Part shown: positions 46,901-55,176 of the stretch, in pieces | Layout: every line of letters starts with the position of its first letter | Position numbering within the stretch: the stretch's first letter is position 1 | Assembly (NCBI GenBank): GCA_963707275.1 | Contig: CAVPPH010000001.1 | Coordinates: 558,001-622,000 of the forward strand | DNA from: JACKBK01 sp963707275 | GTDB lineage: Bacteria; Chloroflexota; Anaerolineae; JAAEKA01 | DNA: 64,000 nucleotides | Reading direction: 5' to 3' | Program-made: the position numbers and the translations under genes | The notes under the pieces: model-generated | The model's input: only the letters and a program-made list of their open reading frames with translations | The model's database searches: none | What the model was told of the DNA's origin: nothing

Positions 46901-48755
46901 TGACCAGCCTGACCCAGCTATGCTCGACGACTTCCAGGGCTTCTTCCGCTTCGAGCCATCGGGCGACGTGAGCCTGTCGATTACGGAAATCATGACAGGT
47001 ACTGCCATGGCAGTGCCGGGCCAGTGGACCTATGAGGACGTCCTCACCGGCGTCTACGGACCGGCCGGCGGCGACGCTCCCAGCTTTACGCGGACGTTCC
47101 CGGTCAGCCAGGACTGGAGCGCCTACAATGGTCTCAACTTCTGGTACTACGGCAGCAACAGCGGTCAGCCGATCACAGTCAATGTGCTCGACAATCAGAC
47201 GACTACTACCGCCCAGACACCGCCCGGCGACTGGCAACTGGTCTGGAGCGATGAGTTCGACAACGCGGCCGGCACCGGGCCAAACCCCAACGTATGGAGC
47301 GCCGAAATTGGCGATGGCACCCTCAACGGCATCCCCGGCTGGGGCAACAGCGAGTTGCAGTTCTACACCGACAACGCAGCCACCGATGGCAGCGGCAATC
47401 TGACCATCACCCTGGATCAGGCCGAGCCTGCGCAACAGTTGCTTTGCTGGTACGGCCCGTGCGAGTACACCTCGGCCCGCCTGATCTCGGCTAACAAGAT
47501 CGAGGCCCAGTATGGCCGCATCGAGTCCCGCGTTCTCGTGCCCGACGGCGCAGCCGGGCTGTGGCCTGCCTTCTGGATGCTGGGCACCAACATCGGCGAG
47601 GTTGGCTGGCCCCAGAGCGGCGAGATCGACATCATGGAGTACGTCAGCCGCAATCCCAATGAGGTGTTCGGCACGATCCACGGCCCTGGTTACTCGGGCG
47701 GCGCGGCCTTCGGCAACGTCTACACGTTGCAGCAGCCCGTGGCTGAGAACTACCACACCTTCGCGGTGGAGTGGTCGCCCGACGAAATTCACTGGTTCGT
47801 GGACGGCATCAACTACCACAACGCGACCCCCGCCGACGTGGCCCCCAACGAGTGGGTCTTCAACCACCCCTTCTACGTGATCTTGAACCTGGCTGTCGGC
47901 GGCAACTTCGGCGGCACGGTCAGCCCCGACCTGACGCTGCCGCAGCAGATGCAGGTGGACTACGTGCGGGTCTATCAGGCGCCGAACACGTCGGAGCGCT
48001 TCGAAGCCAGCTTCGTTGACGACTTCAGCGGTTGGCGTCAGGTGTCGGTACCCTTTTCGTCCTTTACTCGCAGCGCCCAGCAGCCGGCCGGTGCGCCGAA
48101 CGACGGCTTCGGGCTGAACGATGTCTGGGGCTACGGCGTGACCCTGCCGGCCAACAGCAGCGGCACGCTGCACATGGACCAGATCCGGCTGGCGAATACC
48201 CCGACCATCGAGCGGTCGCGACGGTTCAACGTCGATCGCGATACGTTCATTAACGGCACCCAGCCAAGCGCTTACAACGGCACCTCCCAGACCATGTGGG
48301 TGGGCTTCTTCAACCAGATGCGTCCGGTGGTCCACGTGCCCATCAGCGGTATCCCCAACGACGCTGAGGTTGATGTGGCCTACCTGTATCTCTACGTCAC
48401 CGAGGGCCGCGGCTTCAGCATGTGGTCCGACTCAGTGATCCCGAGCGTGCAGGTGCATCCGATCACAACTCCGTGGATGCCTGATCCGGTCAACTGGTGG
48501 ACGCCCTGGAGCTTCCCCGGCGGCGACTACGGTCCTGCCGTTGGCTCCAACCATCTTGGCTCCGGCAAGATCGGCACGTGGCTTCGGCTGGACATCACCA
48601 GCGCCGTCCAGAACACGGTCAGCACCGGTGTCAACTACGGCTACATCCTGACGTCCAACGACGACCGCGGTGTTCGCTACGGTCTGTCAACCCAGGATTA
48701 CTGGGATTCATCCAAGACAGGTTACGTCCGCGTATACTTCCGCACGGTGGACTGA
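43944..48755 (+). CDS. Secreted multidomain GH16 endo-beta-1,3-glucanase
   Basis: A 1603-residue exported enzyme. Signal-type N-terminus (KRWLTLIALPVAVAGVLLIA). Order: two near-identical carbohydrate-binding beta-sandwiches (about 47-200, 203-362; DGVPAGWFVYGDWGNI); Calx-beta (about 367-482; VPEGGTATITATLNIS); two more binding modules (about 486-676, 677-872; DFNDGQLPTGLDPNGLGVGF); Calx-beta (about 876-990); the first half of a fifth binding module (about 992-1090); the GH16 domain (about 1094-1347; catalytic ExDxxE in GEIDIMEYV); the second half of the module (about 1348-1424; DDFSGWRQVSVPFSSF); and a C-terminal beta domain (1425-1603). Laminarin-type glucan is the likely substrate. It is unbroken over 4.8 kb. 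Confidence 0.93.
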   Translation: MHKRWLTLIALPVAVAGVLLIALTVGVAAARDQASPGAIQALPVIADFEDGVPDGWFVYGDWGNIAIEFETPVISDADPMAIPGQVGANGVLSGTVDVPTWAGFGAGLNPVQNWSDYDALSLWFYGEDSGDVFTVEIQTVAGDDRRASFTDDVAGWKQVILPFSTFGAGGVYDVSQVDNWVMVLDGVSGSFLVDQIVLVNLMEFASFDDGVPAGWFVYGDWGNISVEFDTPVLSDTDPMAIPGQIGDNGVLSGTVDVPTWAGFGAALNPAQNWSDMEGVSFWFYGENSGTVHEVEIQTVAGDDRRATFVDDVAGWKYVALPFVTFGAGGAYDVSQVDNWVFVLDGTVGSFKLDAMGVYGDAGSITRRVAFESATFSVPEGGTATITATLNISHTAPVTVTFATADGTAVAGVDYVAATGELVFAPGETTQAFTVDTIDNSGQNDDLTVLLELSAPQNAVLGAPSQATLTIVDDELTTSTGKSHIIDDFNDGQLPTGLDPNGLGVGFVTWNATGASVAITTTDSPPAPVPGLGEPNSVLNEALTIGPGQWAGFTHAFSNEAVDEWVPQDWSPYVGFSVWLYGNNTGGTLFVDILDNRNPGSTTDDAERWSVDIPDNFSGWQYFELPWADFHRKDIGNGAPNDGFTLTEVHGYGIGGYGNVDMGSQNYYVDNVGVMLRVTTVDDFNDGQLPSGTDPNGLGVGFVTWNATGASVAITTTDSPPAAVPGLPVPNGVLQEDLTIGPGQWAGFTHAFSNEAVDEWVPQDWSTYEGICLWIYGNNTGGTLFVDILDNRNPGSTTDDAERWSLDIPDNFSGWQFFQFAWSDFHRKDIGNGAPNDGFTLTEVYGYGIGGYGNVDMGSNTYYVDQVSIFGNTGGLVEPLAIEFASSSYEVSEGDTAIITVTLNMTSELPVSINYTTAEGYATPDRDYIPTSGTLVIDPGQLEQTFQVDTLMDYKYEGDQNLMLNLRDPVNADAGFQVQAVLTILETDQPDPAMLDDFQGFFRFEPSGDVSLSITEIMTGTAMAVPGQWTYEDVLTGVYGPAGGDAPSFTRTFPVSQDWSAYNGLNFWYYGSNSGQPITVNVLDNQTTTTAQTPPGDWQLVWSDEFDNAAGTGPNPNVWSAEIGDGTLNGIPGWGNSELQFYTDNAATDGSGNLTITLDQAEPAQQLLCWYGPCEYTSARLISANKIEAQYGRIESRVLVPDGAAGLWPAFWMLGTNIGEVGWPQSGEIDIMEYVSRNPNEVFGTIHGPGYSGGAAFGNVYTLQQPVAENYHTFAVEWSPDEIHWFVDGINYHNATPADVAPNEWVFNHPFYVILNLAVGGNFGGTVSPDLTLPQQMQVDYVRVYQAPNTSERFEASFVDDFSGWRQVSVPFSSFTRSAQQPAGAPNDGFGLNDVWGYGVTLPANSSGTLHMDQIRLANTPTIERSRRFNVDRDTFINGTQPSAYNGTSQTMWVGFFNQMRPVVHVPISGIPNDAEVDVAYLYLYVTEGRGFSMWSDSVIPSVQVHPITTPWMPDPVNWWTPWSFPGGDYGPAVGSNHLGSGKIGTWLRLDITSAVQNTVSTGVNYGYILTSNDDRGVRYGLSTQDYWDSSKTGYVRVYFRTVD

Positions 48756-48765
48756 ACGATCCGCA

Positions 48766-48798
48766 GCGGGGCGCTATTCCATGCGAATAGCGCCCCGC
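48766..48798 (+). terminator. Hairpin after the GH16 gene
   Basis: GCGGGGCGCTATTC (48766-48779) pairs perfectly with GAATAGCGCCCCGC (48785-48798) around a five-base loop, 11 bases after the GH16 stop. It is terminator-like, although no T-run follows. Confidence 0.7.
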
Positions 48799-48901
48799 CA
48801 AGCAGGCAACAAAGGCAGAAAATCTTTGCAACTCCGTCACTTCTGTACTGCAAAAGACACGCCTTACCGTCTGGCCGAACTTCCTCTCCTGGCCGCCGCC
48901 A

Positions 48902-49338
48902 ACACTAACGATCATCTGCAGTCAGTTTACGCCCGTTCCATGATCAACGATCTGAACCGCTGGACGGTAGGTTGGATCGACTGGAACCTGTTGCTGGACA
49001 CCAGTGGCGGCCCGAACCACGTGGGCAACTATTGCAGCGCCCCGATTCTGGCCGACACAACAACCGGCGAACTGTACTACCAGAGCAGCTATTATGCCAT
49101 CGGCCATTTTCCCCGCTTTGTGCAACCCGGTGCGCATCGTATCCTCTGCGCCACTTCCAACGACGCGCTGGAGGCAGCCGCATTCCACAACCTGAATGGG
49201 CAGATCATCGTTGTGGTACTGAACCGTTCCGACCAGACAGATCAGGTGGCTCTGACTGTGGACGGCGAGCGGTTCGTCGGCGAGTGTCTGGCCCATTCTA
49301 TCTCAACGTTTCAAACAGACGCCGGCAGCGAGGAGTGA
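48902..49338 (+). pseudogene. C-terminal remnant of a GH30 glucosylceramidase-type enzyme
   Basis: About 145 residues match the end of GH30 enzymes: YARSMINDLNRWTVGWIDWN, GGPNHVGNYCSAPILADTTT, YYQSSYYAIGHFPRFVQPGA, then the beta-domain end. The catalytic barrel, with both Glu residues, is missing upstream; the preceding 100 bases have no homology and no start signal. It keeps a normal stop codon. It sits between two beta-glucan genes, so an intact GH30 (beta-1,6- or beta-1,3-glucanase) probably once belonged to this locus. Confidence 0.8.
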
Positions 49339-49396
49339 AAGTCGTTTCATTTGCGTTGTTCCGTAACACAATGTGCTTGCTGGTGAGGGTGCAACA

Positions 49397-52300
49397 GTGA
49401 AGATGATGATGAAGGCCGATGTTTGGATCGGCAATACGCCGATCCTCGACGCAGACAAACCAGTAGCCGGGAGTTACGTTCGGTTTCTGGGGGAGGATTA
49501 CTACCGCATCTCCCATTACGATCAGATGTCCCCTTTCTTCATGAGCCTGGTGAGCAGCGCAGACCACTGGCTGTTCATTTCCAGCGCGGGAGGGCTAACG
49601 GCGGGGCGCGCGAATGCTGACATGGCTCTCTTTCCCTACGAAACAGTGGACAAGATCGAGGCGCACGGCGAAGAGACTGGCGGCAAGACGATTGTGCGGG
49701 TCACGCGCGACGGGCGCATGCAGCTCTGGGAACCATTCTCGCAGCGTTACGCGGGCGCCTATCGCTGTGAACGTCACCTCTACAAGAACATCTACGGAAA
49801 CAAACTGATTTTCGAGGAGGTCAACCACGATCTTGGGTTGACGCTGCGCACAGCCTGGCACACCGGCGACCGCTTCGGCTTCATCAGAAGCTGCTGGCTG
49901 AGCAACCACGGCGAGAACCCATGCCAGGTCGAACTGCTCGATGGCTTGCAGAATATCCTGCCATTTGGCGCAACGAGTATCTTGCAGAACACGATGAGCA
50001 GCCTGCTCGATGCTTACAAGCGCAACGAGCTGGAGCCGGCAACCGGACTGGGGATCTTCTCCCTGAGCGCTACGCTTACCGACCGCGCCGAACCGAGCGA
50101 ATCGCTCAAGGCCACGGTTGCCTGGCAGGTCGGTTTGAATGCGACCGGCCATCTGCTCAGCACCGACCAGATCGACGCCTTCCGCCGCGGTCATGCCGTC
50201 GCGACCGAGCATGACGTCTGCGGCCGGCTGGGCGCATACTTTGTCCAGGCCGCGATCGAACTGGCGCCGGATGAAACCAGCCGTTGGCACATCGTCGCCG
50301 ACGTGAACCAGGACAGCGCTGCAGTTGAGGCGTTGCGGCAGATTCTCAGCCAGAACGTGTCACTCATCGAGCCACAGATCGAAGCAGACATCGCTCGCGG
50401 CGCCGACGCTCTGGTCCGTTTCGTGGCCGCGGCCGACGGATTGCAACTCACCGCTCAGGAAACGACGACCGCGCATCATTTTGCCAACGTCCTCTTCAAC
50501 ATCATGCGCGGCGGGATCTTTGTTGACAACTACCAGGTTCAGCGGGCCGATCTGCTGGATTTCGTGCGCGTCCGCAACCGCGCGGTGCTGGAAAGCCAGG
50601 CCGACTGGTTTGCGGCCCTGCCGAAGCAGTTTTCCATTCAGGATCTGTATGCGCGGGCCGGCGACTCCGGCACGGCCGATCTGATCCGGCTGTGCTACGA
50701 ATACCTGCCGCTGACCTTTAGCCGTCGCCACGGCGATCCCAGCCGGCCCTGGAACCGGTTCAATATCGCCGTGAGCAAGCCTGACGGCTCGCCTCGCCTG
50801 GATTACCAGGGCAACTGGCGCGACATATTTCAAAACTGGGAACCGTTGGCGCTCAGCTTTCCTGGCTTTGCCGCGGGGATGGTCGCCAAGTTTCTGAACG
50901 CCACCACCGTAGATGGCTACAATCCTTATCGGATCACGCGCGATGGTATCGAGTGGGAGGCGCCAGAGCCAGAAAACCCCTGGGCTAACATCGGCTATTG
51001 GAGTGACCACCAGATCATCTACCTGCAGAAGTTGCTGGAAGTCGCCGAGCAAGTCTCTCCCGGAACGCTGACCAGCTTGTGGAACCGCCCGATCTTCGCC
51101 TATGCCAACGTCCCGTATCGGCTACGGCCGTATGGGCAGATGATCGCCGACTGGTTTGACACCATCGATTTCGATTGGGAGCAAGAAGAGGAAATCGCCG
51201 CTGCGGTGGCGTCCAATGGAACGGACGGCCGGCTGTTGCGCGACGGCAACGGCGCGGTGGTGCATGGCACCCTGACCGAGAAACTGCTGGTGCTGCTGCT
51301 GGCCAAGCTCACCAATCTGGTACCGGAGGGTGGCATCTGGATGAACACCCAGCGGCCCGAGTGGAACGACGCCAACAACGCGCTGGTGGGTAAGGGGCTT
51401 TCGGTCGTCACCGTGGCTTACCTGCGCCGCTTTGTCGCCTTCTGGCAGGCGCGGCTGGCGGAAGGCAATGGTGAAGCGTTGACTGTCAACGCTGCCGCGG
51501 CCGATCTTCTGGGCGAAGTGCATGCCATCCTTGCCACGAACCGGCCACACCTGCAAACTGGCTTCACCGATCAGGCGCGGCGAGCGATCATGGATCAGTT
51601 GGGAATGGCTGCTACCGCCTATCGCACAGGCGTGTACCGGGACGGGATTCCATCCACACAGGTCGAACTCGAACGGCAGACGTTGGGCGAGTTCCTGGAA
51701 CTGGCGCAGACCTACATCGAGCACACACTGCGCGCCAACCGCCGACCGGATGGCCTGGCCCATAGCTACAACATCTTGCGCCTGCACGACGAGGGCGTCG
51801 CAGTCGAGCACCTCTATTTGATGCTGGAAGGGCAGGTTGCCCTGCTGTCGTCAGGCATGTTGGCGGCCGAGGAGTCGCTGGCGCTGTTGCAGAACCTGCG
51901 CCAAAGCGACCTCTATCGCGCCGATCAGAACTCATACATGCTCTATCCCAACCGCCGACTGCCCGGTTTTCTGGAGAAGAACAAGGTGCCGGCTGCGCAG
52001 GTTGCCAGCTCTCGACTTGTAACGGCGCTGACTGCAGCCAACGACAGGCGCCTGCTGATCCGCGATCAGGCCGGTGTGTATCATTTCAACGGCGCTTTTC
52101 GCAATGCCGGAGATGTTGCGCGCGTGTTAGGCGAACTGGCGCAGGAACCGGCCTACGCGTCAGACGCTCTGGCAGAACGGGCGGTCATGCTCGACCTGTT
52201 TGAAACCACGTTCGACCACCGTGCATTCACGGGCCGTTCCGGTACCTTCTTCGCCTACGAGGGGCTGGGCAGCATCTACTGGCACATGGTGTCGAAGCTG

Positions 52301-52867
52301 CTGCTGGCTGCGCAGGAATGCTATCAGAAAGCCGTTGAAGAGGATGCATACGAATCCGTCACCTCTGCACTGGCGAGCGCATACTACGACATCCGGCAGG
52401 GGTTGGGTTTCAACAAGTCGCCCGCCGAGTATGGCGCGTTTCCAACTGATCCCTATTCGCACACGCCCATGGGAATTGGCGCCCGCCAGCCGGGCATGAC
52501 CGGCCAGGTGAAAGAGGAGATCCTGACGCGACTGGGAGAGCTGGGCGTGTCAGTGCATGACGGGGCGCTACGCTTTGCTCCGTCGCTGCTGCGGCGCGAC
52601 GAGTTCCTCCATTCCCCGAACACGTTTAGTTATATCGACATAACACAGCATCCAAGAACCTTGCCGTTGTCCGCTGATTCGCTGGCATTCACTCTCTGCC
52701 AGACCCCGGTCATCTACACCCGCGGCGACAAAACAGAGTTGGAAGTGACGTTCGCCGATGGACGCGCCGTTACCGTGCAGGGTAACAGTCTTGACATAGA
52801 AGCCTCGCGCAGTATCTTTGGACGCGACGGCCGAGTAGCGCAGTTGCGCGTCACTGTGGTGGTTTGA
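49397..52867 (+). CDS. Large GH94-like phosphorylase candidate (GH149/GH161-type beta-glucan phosphorylase)
   Basis: A 1156-residue cytoplasmic protein (no signal peptide), unbroken. I chose GTG 49397 behind GAGGG; three ATG codons follow at 49403-49411. The N-terminal 270 residues are a beta-sandwich like that of GH94 (YYRISHYDQMSPFFMSLVSS; WEPFSQRYAGAYRCERHLYK), the rest an (alpha/alpha)6-type barrel. GGIWMNTQRPEWNDANNALV near residue 650 has the Asp context of inverting GH94-like phosphorylases. Size and placement after a GH16 laminarinase suggest a beta-1,3-glucan phosphorylase of the GH149 or GH161 kind. The family call is an inference; a different alpha/alpha-barrel enzyme is possible. 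Confidence 0.68.
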   Translation: MKMMMKADVWIGNTPILDADKPVAGSYVRFLGEDYYRISHYDQMSPFFMSLVSSADHWLFISSAGGLTAGRANADMALFPYETVDKIEAHGEETGGKTIVRVTRDGRMQLWEPFSQRYAGAYRCERHLYKNIYGNKLIFEEVNHDLGLTLRTAWHTGDRFGFIRSCWLSNHGENPCQVELLDGLQNILPFGATSILQNTMSSLLDAYKRNELEPATGLGIFSLSATLTDRAEPSESLKATVAWQVGLNATGHLLSTDQIDAFRRGHAVATEHDVCGRLGAYFVQAAIELAPDETSRWHIVADVNQDSAAVEALRQILSQNVSLIEPQIEADIARGADALVRFVAAADGLQLTAQETTTAHHFANVLFNIMRGGIFVDNYQVQRADLLDFVRVRNRAVLESQADWFAALPKQFSIQDLYARAGDSGTADLIRLCYEYLPLTFSRRHGDPSRPWNRFNIAVSKPDGSPRLDYQGNWRDIFQNWEPLALSFPGFAAGMVAKFLNATTVDGYNPYRITRDGIEWEAPEPENPWANIGYWSDHQIIYLQKLLEVAEQVSPGTLTSLWNRPIFAYANVPYRLRPYGQMIADWFDTIDFDWEQEEEIAAAVASNGTDGRLLRDGNGAVVHGTLTEKLLVLLLAKLTNLVPEGGIWMNTQRPEWNDANNALVGKGLSVVTVAYLRRFVAFWQARLAEGNGEALTVNAAAADLLGEVHAILATNRPHLQTGFTDQARRAIMDQLGMAATAYRTGVYRDGIPSTQVELERQTLGEFLELAQTYIEHTLRANRRPDGLAHSYNILRLHDEGVAVEHLYLMLEGQVALLSSGMLAAEESLALLQNLRQSDLYRADQNSYMLYPNRRLPGFLEKNKVPAAQVASSRLVTALTAANDRRLLIRDQAGVYHFNGAFRNAGDVARVLGELAQEPAYASDALAERAVMLDLFETTFDHRAFTGRSGTFFAYEGLGSIYWHMVSKLLLAAQECYQKAVEEDAYESVTSALASAYYDIRQGLGFNKSPAEYGAFPTDPYSHTPMGIGARQPGMTGQVKEEILTRLGELGVSVHDGALRFAPSLLRRDEFLHSPNTFSYIDITQHPRTLPLSADSLAFTLCQTPVIYTRGDKTELEVTFADGRAVTVQGNSLDIEASRSIFGRDGRVAQLRVTVVV

Positions 52868-52883
52868 AGGGGCTTACAGAGAA

Positions 52884-52928
52884 CGCGCAGAGATGCCAAC
52901 TTCTCCGAGAAGTTGGCATCTCTGCGCG
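52884..52928. repeat. Perfect 22-base-arm palindrome between convergent genes
   Basis: Arm CGCGCAGAGATGCCAACTTC plus TC (52884-52905) is perfectly repeated in inverse at 52907-52928 around a single base. It fills the gap between the phosphorylase candidate and asnS, which converge, and may serve as a two-way terminator. The core AGAGATGxCAACT is shared with the insertion in the GH94 gene at 19069-19101. Confidence 0.9.
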
Positions 52929-52929
52929 T

Positions 52930-54277
52930 TTACGGATAAAACCGTCGGTATAGTCGCGGGAAGGGCAGTGCCTCGCGGATGTGGGGCAGTCCGCAGAGCC
53001 ACATCAGGACGCGCTCAAGGCCCATGCCGAAGCCGCTGTGCGGCTGGGCGCCGTACTTGCGCAGGTCGAGGTACCATTCGTAGGCTTCCTGCGGCAGCTT
53101 GTGCGCGTCGATGGCGTCCAGCAGCGTTTGGTAGTCGTGCATGCGCTGGCTGCCGCCGACGATCTCGCCGAAGCCCTCTGGCGCGATCAGGTCGCAGGCC
53201 AGCACTGTGTCGGGCCGCTCCGGGTCGGGCTGCATGTAGAACGCCTTGACCCCGCGCGGGTAATGGTGGACGAAGACCGGCTTGTCGAACTGGGCGCTGA
53301 TGGCGTCCTCGTGCGGCGCGCCGAAGTCCTCGCCCCAGGGAAAGTCGGGGTAGCCGTTGGCGTGCAGCAGCTTGACCGCGTCGTCGTAGTGGATGCGCGG
53401 GAAACGGCGGGAGGACGTTTTGCAGGCGGGTCGTGTCACGCTCCAGCGCGTCCAGGTCGGCAGCGCGCTCGCGCAGCACCGTCTGCACACAGTGGCTGAC
53501 GAACTGCTCGATGACCTCCATGTTCTCGTCCAGCTCGGTGAACGCCATCTCCGGCTCCACCATCCAGAACTCCATGGCGTGGCGGCGGGTGTCCGACTTC
53601 TCGGCGCGGAAGGTGGGGCCGAAGCAGTAGACGCGACCGAACGCGCCGATGGTTGCCTCGCTGTAGAGCTGGCCGGTCTGCGCCAGATAGGCCGGTTCCT
53701 CGAAGTACTCGGTCGCGAACAGGTTGGTCGTGCCCTCGGCCGCCGCCGGCGTGATGATCGGCGTGTCCACCAGCACGAAGCCCTGGTCGTCCAGCCAGTT
53801 GCGGATCGCGCTGATCAGCGTGGCGCGCGTGCGCAGGATGGCGGTCTGGCGCGGGTCGCGCAGCCAGAGGTGGCGGTTGTTGAGCAGAAAGTCGCTGCCG
53901 TGCTCGCCGCCGTCGCGTTTGGGCGCCAGCGGGTAGGGATCGTCGGCGCGGCCGATAACCTCGAACGCATTGGCGTCCAGCTCAAAGCCGCCCGGCGCGC
54001 GCTCTTCGGCCCGCAACGCGCCGGTGATGCTTACGGCCGACTCCAGCGTGATGTGACGGGCAGCGTCGAACTGCTCTTCGGGCAGGTTCTTCTTGAACAC
54101 GACGCACTGCATGACGCCGGTGCCGTCGCGCAAATGGACGAACTGCAGGCGGCCCTTGTCGATGCGCTTCTGCACCCAGCCGGTCAGCGTGACATCCTGG
54201 CCAACGTGGTCGGCGGCGTGGTTGATTTTGATTGAGGTAGGCACAGATATATTCTCCCAGTTGTCGGCGGTCGTCAT
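52930..54277 (-). CDS. asnS: Asparaginyl-tRNA synthetase (one frameshift)
   Basis: Class II aminoacyl-tRNA synthetase charging tRNA-Asn. The N-terminal anticodon-binding OB fold contains VTLTGWVQKRIDKGRLQFVH. Class II motifs: motif 2 region FGPTFRAEKSDTRRHAMEFW, motif 3 GFGMGLERVLMWLCGL. The frame breaks near 53415 (RLQNVLPP / FPRIHYDDAVKLLHANGYPD) next to a TTT run; one base removed gives 448 residues. ATG 54277 overlaps the PIN-gene stop (ATGA); an alternative GTG near 54243 has a GGGAG site. The gene is probably essential, so the break is more likely a sequence error here, unless tRNA-Asn is made by amidation. Confidence 0.92.
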
Positions 54278-54714
54278 CTCAAATTGTCGGTTACCAAACG
54301 TCGCACATCTTCAATGGATTCGGCAGGCGTTTGAATGGTCAACCCGCTTTTGTCAGCAACGTCTGGTGTGAAGTCTTTGGTATTCAACGTAATGAAGCGG
54401 TCTACACCGCTGGCAACGGCAACGCAGAGAATGGGCGCGTCTGCGGCTTCAATGATCTCCTCCCACTGCTTGACCTGTTCGGGGGAAGGATCGGGCAGGA
54501 TCTCCAACCGGAGACGCGCCATTTGCGCTGCGAAATTTGGCAGCGCCCGCGGTAGTTTCTTGCGCAGATTGCGTTCTGCCTCGTCCAGCACCTGCGTACA
54601 TACCACGAGTTGGAACAAGCCGACTTCGGCTATTTGGAGCACGGCATTGCTTGCGCCTGACTGCGAGTCGGCGCCAGCGATCAGCACGTTTGCGTCGACA
54701 AACACCCTACGCAC
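54274..54714 (-). CDS. PIN-domain ribonuclease, VapC-type toxin candidate
   Basis: A 146-residue PIN-fold protein. The acidic metal-binding residues are visible: Asp in RRVFVDANVLIAGAD, Glu in VLDEAERNLR, Asp in AADAPILCVAVASGVDRFIT and LNTKDF. It overlaps the upstream AbrB-type antitoxin gene by eight bases, and its own stop overlaps the asnS start. VapC toxins cut tRNA or rRNA; the target here is unknown. Confidence 0.88.
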   Translation of the reverse strand: MRRVFVDANVLIAGADSQSGASNAVLQIAEVGLFQLVVCTQVLDEAERNLRKKLPRALPNFAAQMARLRLEILPDPSPEQVKQWEEIIEAADAPILCVAVASGVDRFITLNTKDFTPDVADKSGLTIQTPAESIEDVRRLVTDNLR

Positions 54715-54988
54715 TGTTGGCGTACCGTTCCTGCCGGATGAACTGGCGTTCCTTTTCCAGGCCCTGCAGTAGCTCGGCCAAACTAACCCCTTCCTCGTGC
54801 ATCAGCTCTGTGAACTCCTGAGAGAGCTTCGGGATCATGGTCTGCCTGGGCGACAGGAGTAGAATGTCGTCAATCTGCACCAGATTTAGCGTATCGCCGG
54901 TGTCAACCGCCAGACTGTTACGCACCGACTGGGGAAGTGTGATCTGTCCCCGCTCACGTACACGAACCGTAAAGGCTGTTTGCATCAC
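54707..54988 (-). CDS. AbrB/SpoVT-type antitoxin
   Basis: A 93-residue protein with an N-terminal swapped-hairpin DNA-binding domain (FTVRVRERGQITLPQSVRNS, GDTLNLVQIDDILLLSPR) and an acidic, helical C-terminus that would bind the PIN toxin. It is the first gene of the antitoxin, toxin, asnS operon. Two start codons lie side by side (54988 and 54985), behind AAGGAG. Autorepression through the palindrome upstream is expected. Confidence 0.9.
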   Translation of the reverse strand: MMQTAFTVRVRERGQITLPQSVRNSLAVDTGDTLNLVQIDDILLLSPRQTMIPKLSQEFTELMHEEGVSLAELLQGLEKERQFIRQERYANSA

Positions 54989-55020
54989 TTGATTCTCCTT
55001 GATGCGATTGTGCGACTTTC

Positions 55021-55067
55021 CGATTATCGCATAATCGCATTATACGTCAGACGGTTCGCAATCGCAA
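55021..55067 (-). promoter_or_regulatory. Promoter and palindromic operator of the antitoxin operon
   Basis: On the minus strand, TTGCGA (55067-55062), a 17-base spacer and TATAAT (55044-55039). The arms CGATTAT (55021-55027) and ATAATCG (55031-55037) form a palindrome just after the -10, and a further GCGATTGTGCG lies downstream. It is a likely antitoxin-binding site. Confidence 0.7.
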
Positions 55068-55093
55068 CAAGACCAGGGGGCCAGTTTTCCAAA

Positions 55094-55167
55094 CCAGCGT
55101 CCTGTCAGGCATCAATCGAGGCGTTCGCTTGCTTGCAAGCCAGCAATTGGTGTTGACAGGACACTGG
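55094..55167. repeat. Inverted repeat near the malic-enzyme 3' end
   Basis: CCAGCGTCCTGTCA (55094-55107) and TGACAGGACACTGG (55154-55167) are inverse copies with one mismatch. It lies in the short gap upstream of the antitoxin promoter and downstream of the malic-enzyme stop, and could terminate malic-enzyme transcription. Confidence 0.6.
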
Positions 55168-55176
55168 CCAAGCGCA

